From Eutreptiella sp. 'Long Island Sound 2002' (taxonomy: Eukaryota; Euglenozoa; Euglenophyceae; Eutreptiales; Eutreptiaceae): a stretch of 64,000 bases of DNA. Under the pieces are notes generated by a model that made no database searches, was not told the DNA's origin, and saw nothing but the letters and a program-made list of their open reading frames with translations. This document shows, in pieces, positions 56,698 to 64,000 of the stretch; the first letter of the stretch is position 1, and every line of letters begins with the position of its first letter. Where the stretch lies: the NCBI GenBank assembly GCA_964036045.1, contig OZ038380.1, positions 165,671,872 to 165,735,871 on the forward strand. The letters are read 5' to 3'. The translations under genes were made by a program, and so were the position numbers.

Positions 56698-59600
56698 ATG
56701 CCCCTTCCACCGGTTCCCAAGAAGTTTCACAAGGAGCTGACTGCCGGATCGACGTTGTACAGTGTCCGCTGGGGTGATGTTGCCCGTGCCGGGGCTCCTG
56801 TGGTCCTTCAGGTATCCCCTTTGCACCATTGCTTGCTGTGACATGTTTTCAACGGGTTGGGTAACACGTACCTGTTACCGGTTACACACGTGGTAACACC
56901 CCCCATTTTTACTGCACTTACTTTCCTTGCAGTTGAAGGCCAAGAAACAAGGCCAGCCCAACTTTGTTTGCGGCTGGGTTTCTAAGGGCAGCCATTCGGC
57001 CCTGACCATGAAGACGGCGTTGGCCTACGACGTTGATGAGGGGGAATGTCTGGACATCCAGACCCTCCACGGGCCAGTGACCTTTCAGGCAAAGGAGTGT
57101 GGGAACACCTGGGGATTTTACACAGGGGGGTAAGAGAAGGGCAGGGGCAAGGAGGTGCAGGCAACAGGCAGTTATTCAGCAGCAGCCAGCAAAGCCCCCA
57201 CCAAATCAGCCTTGAAGCCCCCAAAACAGACCCGAACACTCACCCCAGCTTCAGTTGCAGCCAAGGCAGTCGGGCAGAGGTCCCAAATGGATGTTGACAA
57301 GGAGGTGGACAGTGATGATGATGATGATGACCAGGGACCAGGGACTGACGAGGAGGTGGTGGTCCAGGAGGAAGGAACCCCTGAGGAGGACGAACCAGTA
57401 CCACAAACCAAGGGGAAAACAAAAAAGGCGAAAGGGAAGACGGCACACCCCAGTTTTATGTTTACCGGGCCGGCTTCTGGTGGGGCAAAGTCCATCTCTG
57501 CCCGCCCCACAAGGGCAGAAAAAACTCTTACTTCAACAACCTACCTACAACACCTTGAACGGGCGAAGTCCCATGTCAGGGAGGAGTTGGGGTCCAGCCT
57601 CAAACAGGTTGCAACCCACTACCAGCAGTGTCTGGGGGTGACAGGTGCGGCCATTGTGGCTGAAGATGGGACCCCCCTCAACGCGGCCGAAGACCCCAGA
57701 GCCACAAGTGCAAGAAGAAGAGAAAGCTTTGGATGGGCACTGACTGGAAGGTGTGTGGTTCGTGTTACCCTGGTAACGGGTCAACGGTTACACACGTGGT
57801 AACAGCACATTGGTATGTTTAACTGCCATCTCACTGTTCCCCACTGTGTTCCCATGTAGGTTGGGAATCGCCATCCCTGTCATGGTGAACCGAATTGGGG
57901 CTCGAGGGGCACACACCGGAGCTTCCCCGACGTGCCTGGATCGGCTGAAGCAAAAGTGGCGGGACGAGATGGGGACCGAGGGGTTGCTCAATGATGATGA
58001 AGCGCGAACTGAAGCATGTATGTTGTCTTTTCCTGCTGGGTAACGTAAATCGCTGGTAACAGGGCAAGGGTTACATGGGTGGTAACACTGTGTGTCACGT
58101 TTTTGTGTCCGGGTAACACTTTTCCCGGGTAACAGGTCATGGGTTACATGGGTGGTAACACTGTGTGTCAGGTTTTTGTGTCCGGGTAACACTTTTCCCG
58201 GGTAACAGGTCATCGGTTACATGGGTGGTAACACTGTGTGTCAGGTTTTTGCTCCCGGGTAACACCGGGTAACACCCATTTTATGTCCCTGGTAACATGC
58301 TTTGCGCTCTTTGTCACAGTGAATCTGCTGCTGGTGGAGCTCAGCTGCGACGGGTGCTCTGCCCTCAAGGACGTGGAGGATGATGATGCCGAAGCCCCGA
58401 AGAGGCAGCCGGAGAGGCTGGGGGAGGGCCCCACAGCAGCGCAGCTCAAGGGAGGCCCCGAGAAAGCCCACAAAACTGAAAGTGCATACTCAGGTATGGT
58501 GTTGCAATCTTGGGGTGTTGCACTAACTGACCTACTTACATACAAATGTAATTGTCTGTAATGATATTCTCTGTCTGCAGGTTTGTCCAACCTGGAGAAA
58601 CTCCGTGCAGGCCTGCAGAGTGGTCCCAGTATCCCCGGGTCACTGCAGCTGAGGACCCAGGACCTGGCGGACCTCAGCCAGGAAGACCTCGATGCCAGGA
58701 TTGTTCAAACCTGGCGCCACATTGGGGTCATGCTGCATCTGAGGTCCACCCACAAGAGCCCACCCCCACTGGAACTGCCTGGCCAATGGCGTCCATGTCT
58801 GGTTGGGACCCTCCAGGAACAGCAGGAGAGGCTGCAGAGGTACAAGCGGAAGTACCACAAGGTCAGGAATATGCACCCAGGTGATGAGTTTGGCAGTGCA
58901 ACCAGCAGCAGTGACAGCCAGGAGAGTGAGGGGGCCAAGATGCGGAGGAAGCAGCGGAACAAGCACAAGAGGGTGCGGAGGCAGGCCCGTGAGGAGGAGG
59001 CGCGGCAGCGGCTGGAGGCAGAGCGGAACGCGCTTCTGGCGAGGGTGCAGGCAATGGAAGTGGAGGCCAGACCACCAAGCCTTGGTATGTTTTTTGTGCT
59101 CTGTTGCTGCTGGGTAACAAAAATTCCCAACGGTTACACACGTGGTAACACTTTCCAAAGCCTGGGTAACAACATTTCTGGGTAACACTCCAACGGTTAC
59201 ACACGCGGTAACACTTTCGAAAGCCTGGGTAACAAAAATTCTGGGTAACACCCCATCGGTTACGCACGCGGTAACACTTTCGAAAGCCCGGGTAACAAAA
59301 ATTCTGGGTAACGCTGTGTGTCTCTCTATGTTTTCAGGTGAAGCAGGCAAGCGGGCAAAGGCCTACTCACCCCTGACGGCGAGGGAGTTGAGCAGCGGGG
59401 AGGCTGCCCATGCGGAGGAACCCAAGGCCGAGGAGGAACTCAAGGCCAAGGAAGACGCCGAGGCCGAGGACGAAGGATCCACCCCATCGGCAACCGTGGA
59501 CAGCAAAGTGGTGGTGTGCGCAGTGCCTTCCATTGACATGACATGCACACAATGCGTAGAAAACGTAGCAATCGTGCATCCGTTTTTGACACAGTTCTAC

Positions 59601-60150
59601 TCGCCACCACCGGCCCTGGGGGCACCGCTGCTCACGCAGGATGAGGATGCTGGTGACACCGGTCGGGATCCGGAGAATCCTCTCGAGCTCCGGGAGCCTC
59701 CCGTATGGGTCCGACCCGTACAGGTACCGGCCCCAGGATCCACCACCCCAGCCACTGCCGCAAGGACCTCCGCCGTCGGAGACACCGGGTGAGGAGCAGC
59801 CAGGGGCCGACGATGAGACGCCGATGTGATGATGTGCAAGGGTGTGTTTCTTTATTTGTACCCTTGGTTTTGTGAATGGGGCAGTGTGGTGACACGTTAC
59901 CGGGGTAACACCCCAGGGGTTACATGGGCGGTAACACACAGGTATTCACCTCCGGGGGGATGGCAACACGTTACCCGGGTAACACCCCAACGGTTACATG
60001 CGTGGTAACATCGTTCAGCAATGATCCTCTGTTGTTCTCAGGCCCAAAAGTGAGTGGCGGAGACTCTGGATCGTGGACGTGATTGCGAGGAAGGCATGGA
60101 CTTCACGGACTGATGCATCGGCGACGTCGGATGGGGTCTTTTTATTTTGA
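56698..60150 (+). CDS. Eight-exon gene, 762-aa protein of unknown function beside piggyBac
   Basis: Exons: 56698-56811, 56934-57129, 57168-57750, 57860-58017, 58320-58493, 58581-59084, 59338-59788, 60042-60150. All introns are GT-AG (38-302 bp) and the joined length is 763 codons with no internal stop. The intron 2 acceptor could instead be 57179, giving 758 aa. The start is MPLPPVPKKFHKELTAG; the end is the exon 8 frame with EWRRLWIVDVIARKAWTS. Exon 3 has an acidic run followed by a Lys-rich stretch (TKGKTKKAKGKT). Exon 6 has a basic coiled coil (KMRRKQRNKHKRVRRQAREE). These suggest a nuclear nucleic-acid-binding role. No known domain is recognised. It lies 221 bp upstream of a piggyBac transposase on the same strand and may be the element's accessory gene, by position only. 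Confidence 0.7.
58018..58319. repeat. 73-bp minisatellite filling intron 4
   Basis: About three units of 73 bp, with GGTTACATGGG at about 58069, 58142 and 58215. Each also contains GGTAACACTGTGTGTCA, GTGTCCGGGTAACAC and CCCGGGTAACAGG. The repeat starts a few bases after the splice donor and stops before the acceptor tract. Confidence 0.85.
59085..59337. repeat. 63-bp minisatellite filling intron 6
   Basis: Three units of 63 bp, with CGGTTAC at 59131, 59194 and 59257. Each contains CGCGGTAACACTTTCGAAAG, CCTGGGTAACAA and TTCTGGGTAACAC. The unit sequence differs from that in intron 4 but keeps the GGTTAC...GGTAACA...GGGTAACA skeleton. Confidence 0.85.
59885..60015. repeat. GGTAAC/GTTACC repeats in intron 7
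   Basis: Two units (CACGTTACC(G/C)GGGTAACACCCCA, then GGTTACATG(G/C)G(C/T)GGTAACA) lie inside the intron 59789-60041. Similar single units occur in introns 1 and 3. Introns 2 and 5 have none. Confidence 0.8.
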
Positions 60151-60370
60151 TCTGGCCTGTTGTGGCCTCTATGTTCTTATTATGTCAGTGGTGAATGTTA
60201 CCACCCTTGTATCCCAGTTGCCAGTTACCCAGTTACCAGGGGTGTTACCCCGACGTCCTCATTCTTTCCTTCTAGCTTTGCCTCAGGGTTCAGGGGTAAT
60301 TTGTGAACGATGTGCACGTGTGCAAGGGGGGGGGGGTGTTTTCCTGTCCACCCATTTTCCCACAGCCACC

Positions 60371-61753
60371 ATGCCCATCCGACCCAGCCGGCGTCCATTG
60401 CGGAGAGCAATGGTGTTCGAACGAAGGGGACTACCCCCCAAGCATGTGAGAGGGGCCCTATCAGCAGCTACCCTTGGGGGACATCCCAAAAAGAAGTATG
60501 CCACCATTACCGAGGCCATGGATGACATGTTCCACCCAATCCTGCGGTGTTTGAGTGAGGCGTTGGAAAAAAATGGGGCCAGTGAATTGATACCCAAGCT
60601 CACCAACTACATCCTATTCAGGGTTATGCTGGGGATGTGGCGACCAAGACGAGTCGATGATGTATGGCATCCCACAGCTTTGTGTGCACACAAAGGCTTG
60701 GCCTCCCTATTAACCAGGGAGGAGTATTATAAAATACACCGCCTGTCCAATTGTGGTACTGCAGAGCTCCTTGAGGCTATTAATGCCCATTGGTCCAGCC
60801 TGTGGGTATGGGGGTGGGCTGCCGCAGGGGATGAATCCATTGTCTCCCACAAGGGGAAAAGGGCTGGACCCATGCGGCAGTTCATCCCCAGAAAACCGCA
60901 TAGCACAGGCATTAAATTGTATGTCCTGGGTGACTCAGTGCACCCTTTTATAACTGATATTTTTTTGTATGCAGGCAAAAGGGTCAGGGTCTTCCGGGAT
61001 CACCCCCAGGTGGCTGGACCTCGGACTGCCTGGGAGATGGTACACCGATGGGCTGACCTACTCCCTACTCGCACTGCGATTGTGTGCGACTCATACTTTG
61101 GAAGCCACCTAGTGGCAAACCAAATGGCACAGCGTCAGCAACCCTTCTTGTTCGTATGCAAAAGGGATCAGGAAGGGGTTTCCCTGGCTGGGGATAGTAT
61201 GCGACCCTCCATTGCAGCAGAAACGTATGTCAAAGGAGGCAAGTATAGCCTCCATGTCTACAAAAACCCAAAAGTGGGTAGCAAACGACCACGTGTGGTT
61301 CCATTTCTGTCAAACTGTGTGTTCGACAATGAGTGGGTGCGCCACAGAGGTGGTTATGAGCTCCCACCTGTTGTGGCTGCATACAGGCAGCTAGCCAACG
61401 GTGTTGACAGTGCCAATCAAATGGCACTAGAACACCGTGAGACAGGCAGATTCAAGAGTTGGACCCGTGCCTTGAAGGCTTTCTTGTTTAGGTACGCGAT
61501 TGTAAATACTTTTACAGTCTGCCGACTCCAAGGTTTGATACCCAAAAAGAAATCCCTTTGGGACTTCCAATGGGATATTTTGGAAAAGTTTGTCTCCTTT
61601 GGGCACGCTGTGCACACGCCGGTGCTTGTAGATACCCGAGGCACTTGCAAAGTATGCAAGGGGCGCACTTGGTTCAAGTGTGCTCATTGCGATGTGCATT
61701 TGCACTCCTACAGTGGTTGTTTCCAGGAGTGGCATTCAAAACTGAAAGTCTGA
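60371..61753 (+). CDS. piggyBac-family transposase, intact
   Basis: 460-aa ORF. The ATG at 60371 (CAGCCACCATGC, a good eukaryotic start context) is preferred over the open frame upstream, which overlaps exon 8 of the preceding gene. The three catalytic Asp are present: D154 (GDESIVSHKGKRAG, followed by RQFIPRKPHSTGIK), D240 (IVCDSYFGS) and D346 (LANGVDSANQ). The C-terminal cysteine-rich zinc domain is complete: C426-X2-C429-X7-C437-X2-C440-X4-H445-X4-C450-X4-H455. The family cuts and pastes at TTAA through hairpin intermediates. No introns are needed. It is shorter than the roughly 590-aa insect piggyBac because the N-terminal region is reduced. TIRs could not be located; GGTAAC repeats flank it on both sides. 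Confidence 0.95.
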   Translation: MPIRPSRRPLRRAMVFERRGLPPKHVRGALSAATLGGHPKKKYATITEAMDDMFHPILRCLSEALEKNGASELIPKLTNYILFRVMLGMWRPRRVDDVWHPTALCAHKGLASLLTREEYYKIHRLSNCGTAELLEAINAHWSSLWVWGWAAAGDESIVSHKGKRAGPMRQFIPRKPHSTGIKLYVLGDSVHPFITDIFLYAGKRVRVFRDHPQVAGPRTAWEMVHRWADLLPTRTAIVCDSYFGSHLVANQMAQRQQPFLFVCKRDQEGVSLAGDSMRPSIAAETYVKGGKYSLHVYKNPKVGSKRPRVVPFLSNCVFDNEWVRHRGGYELPPVVAAYRQLANGVDSANQMALEHRETGRFKSWTRALKAFLFRYAIVNTFTVCRLQGLIPKKKSLWDFQWDILEKFVSFGHAVHTPVLVDTRGTCKVCKGRTWFKCAHCDVHLHSYSGCFQEWHSKLKV

Positions 61754-61847
61754 ACTCAGAAGAAACAGCAGTCCTACGGCGCAGTGATACTTCTTGCAGG
61801 GCAGGGAGGGAAGGGACTATGTGTGCATGACGTTGTGCCCAGCCACC

Positions 61848-62115
61848 ATGGGGTAACTAAAACAAAGTGTGATGAAGGGGTTACATGAAAGGTAACACAG
61901 GGGGTAACTAATAGAGACAAAGTGGGATTGGAAGGGGGCATGGTTACCCGGGTAACACCCCAAGGGTTACAGCGGTGGTAACAAAAGCAATTAACAACCA
62001 GAGCGCTCGGGTAACACGTACATGTTACCGGTAACATAGGAAGTCCCTCGGGTAACACATTGGTAACACCGTCGGTAACATGTGTTACCCAGGTAACAAG
62101 CATGTTACCCCGTTC
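61848..62115. repeat. GGTAAC/GTTACC repeats, right flank
   Basis: About 14 GGTAACA/GTTACC motifs in both orientations, including CATGTTACCGGTAACAT and GGTAACATGTGTTACCCAGG, which are strongly self-complementary. They begin about 95 bp after the transposase stop and cease near 62110. Confidence 0.85.
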
Positions 62116-62205
62116 GAAAAATAAAAAAGGTCAAATATCTTCACCTGTTTTCTGGGGCAGACCTGGGTTACTCAGACCACATGGATCCCTGAGTACTAAC
62201 CCTAG

Positions 62206-62739
62206 ATAAAGGAATATGTCCTCTCCCACCCCCGTGTCCAATCTTTTTGGTCCACGTACGCGTCACGTTGTCATTGTGCCACCTGGCAGTCCATCAATTA
62301 TGACCCCCTCGGTTCATTTGTCATTGATGCACGCCGAGTAGTCTCCAGCATTCCACCTGGCTCGTGGAGACCACGGTACAATTGGATTTTGTCGTTGACC
62401 CAAACCCTTAGTGCTGATACGGTGATTGATGGAGGCCCACTACCGCCTGATTTTCCCCAAACTTATGTGACGCTTAATGATGCCCTCAACCCTGTTTCCT
62501 CTGCCCCGAGTTGGATGAACTCTGCGCCCACCGTACCCTCTATGAATGCAGTGTGGTGCGTGCAACCGTCCACTCCGACAACTGCTGCGCAATGGTTCTT
62601 TGACCGCCTGTCCTCCCAATTACTGACGACTATACTCATAGTTGTCCCCACGGGACATGCAGTGCAAAATGACCTGACCACCCCTTTGTCTCCCTGCTCT
62701 CTGAAAGCCCCCACTTCACTGCCATACCACAATCTTTGA
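62206..62739 (+). other. Open frame without a start codon, possible exon or gene fragment
   Basis: 177 codons stay open after a TAG at 62203 and end at a stop at 62737-62739. The first plausible coding part reads HCATWQSINYDPLGSFVIDA, followed by a Ser/Thr/Pro-rich region. The in-frame codon near 62389 is TTG; ATG first occurs deep inside. Composition looks coding but no family is recognised. It may be an exon with unseen upstream parts. Confidence 0.35.
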
Positions 62740-63174
62740 ACATGCCGTCATCTCCCTACTCCCTACCTGTCACCCTGTTCTTGGCGCATATTCCTTTGGC
62801 TACAATACGTACATTCACTACGCATCCACCCCTAAAAACCTGTTGGGAACGTACGTTGCCAACGCATGGAACACACTGTTGGGAACGTGTGCTTTTCACA
62901 GGGGGAACAGGGGTGGATGCATATTGGCGTGTGGATGCAAAACCCGGATGCACGTATTCTACGTTTCCTACGCTCCCAACGTTTTGTACGTTTTCCTGCG
63001 CTTTCCACGTTCATTACGTTTTCTAGGGGGTCGATGCAAAAAGGCGGGTGGATGCAAATCCCGGATGCACGTTTTCTACACGTTTTCCACGTATCGTACG
63101 TTTTCTACGCATCGAACCCTGTTTTCTGACCCACGAGCAACGTTGCACTGCACTTCAGTTGTCACGGTGACGGT
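62740..63174. repeat. ACGT-rich degenerate repeats beside the second piggyBac copy
   Basis: The interval is dominated by (T/A)ACGT, ACGTTTTC and CTACG motifs. GTGGATGCAAA(A/T)CCCGGATGCACG occurs twice, at about 62932 and 63050. Its position right after the stop of the minus-strand transposase parallels the subterminal arrays of the other elements here. No gene seen. Confidence 0.6.
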
Positions 63175-64000
63175 CTACACTCCATGGTAATGTGCAAAAC
63201 ACCGGGTGTGCATTGGCACACGGCAAGCTGCACAGACCCAGGCAACACGCCCCGTTTTACAATATGCACACACGCCCCGCTTCACGGTCGCCCTGAGGCA
63301 ATGCACCTCTTTTTTGGCAAACCGTTCCTCCGGAAAAATATCATCGAGCAACATGCGTTGGAAATCCCAAAGGGAAGTCTGGCACCAGGCACAGATCCTT
63401 GCACGTGCTAATAGTGTTCACTACTCCGTACCGAAGCACAAAAGAACGCAGTGCTCTAGACCACGTTTGAAACCTTTGGATCTCCCGAAAATGCAAGGCT
63501 AGGGCATTGGCTTGGTCTACGCCGGCCGCTAGAGAACGGTAGGCACCCACCAACGGAGGTAGCCCATGGCCTCTGGGATGCTGCCAGAGCGCTGGGTCTA
63601 CACTACAATTTGTATACATGGGCACCACGCGCGCAGCCTTGCCACCTACTTTCGGGTTCTTGAAACAATGCAAGGCAAACGGGAGGTCAGAGGCCACCGC
63701 ACACTCCTCCTTCCCTTCACGCAAATTTGCACCCAATTCGCCTACCCCATGATCATTGCGCTTGGCGAGTAGGACAAAGGGCTGCCCTGCACTGGTCAAA
63801 TATGTAGCAGTGTTCGCTGAACCAAAATACGAGTCGCATACCAAAATGCTTTCGCTTGGGGCTAGGGCCTGCCAATGCTGGACCATTTGTGTGGGTGTGT
63901 TTTTCCCAACACAACCGTTCGTGGCGTTGCGAACAACGACTCGGCGTCCCTCAAAAAGATACATGTCCATTATAAAAGGCCGGACAGCGTCCGACATGCA
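63175..64000 (-). pseudogene. Second piggyBac transposase, partial and frameshifted
   Basis: The frame enters from the right edge, so the N-terminus and first catalytic Asp lie outside. Visible are the second Asp in LVCDSYFGSA, the third in AAGVDQANAL, and the helix WSRALRSFVLRYGVVNT. At about 63380 the frame breaks: the original frame ends at 63341, but the neighbouring frame resumes with SLWDFQ, matching SLWDFQ in the intact transposase, and continues to a TAG at 63175. That part contains a cysteine-rich domain (CAYC...CAAC...H...C). The net shift is one base. It is clearly diverged from the 60371-61753 protein, so it is a different element, converging on it. Confidence 0.85.

Noticed and set aside
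60083-60370. N-terminal extension of the piggyBac ORF to 60083
   Set aside because: It overlaps exon 8 of the preceding gene in another frame and crosses GTTACC repeat sequence. The ATG at 60371 has a better context and starts the conserved protein.

Overview
This window is nuclear DNA of a eukaryote with spliceosomal GT-AG introns, and it is almost entirely repetitive. The mix of element types (a tyrosine-recombinase retrotransposon of the DIRS/PAT/Kangaroo kind, piggyBac transposases, a terminal-inverted-repeat DNA transposon, a zinc-knuckle gag) and the very short introns fit a repeat-rich alga or other protist. Nothing here fixes the species.

Layout. (1) Bases 1-35199 are one satellite array of about 110 tandem monomers of about 316 bp, with nested higher-order duplications. 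(2) Bases 35200-41147 are a GC-rich DIRS-like retrotransposon on the minus strand (gag, tyrosine recombinase, RT-RNase H, a small basic ORF). It sits inside one monomer without disturbing its phase. (3) The array resumes at 41148 and ends at 41945 against a truncated, divergent relative of the transposon in part 4. (4) Bases 42421-52045 hold a duplicated 0.4-kb unit and two inverted copies of a DNA transposon. Copy 1 (44412-47114) has an intact 644-aa transposase; copy 2 (49875-51965) is dead and lies in what looks like an exon of a small secreted-protein gene. (5) Bases 52046-56050 hold a tRNA-like sequence and remnants of a zinc-knuckle gag-like gene. (6) Bases 56051-62115 hold an eight-exon, 762-aa gene followed on the same strand by an intact 460-aa piggyBac transposase. 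Palindromic GGTAAC/GTTACC minisatellites fill the introns and flanks and avoid the exons. (7) A second, frameshifted piggyBac transposase enters from the right edge on the minus strand.

Most coding capacity belongs to mobile elements. The most notable observations are: the transposase of copy 1 carries a D, D, CX2C, HX4H, E pattern spaced like RAG1 but in a family I do not recognise; the DIRS-like element entered the spacer of an inverted repeat present in every satellite monomer; and the 762-aa gene has its minisatellite confined to introns. Many short open frames on both strands of the satellite are by-products of its sequence and are not annotated as genes.
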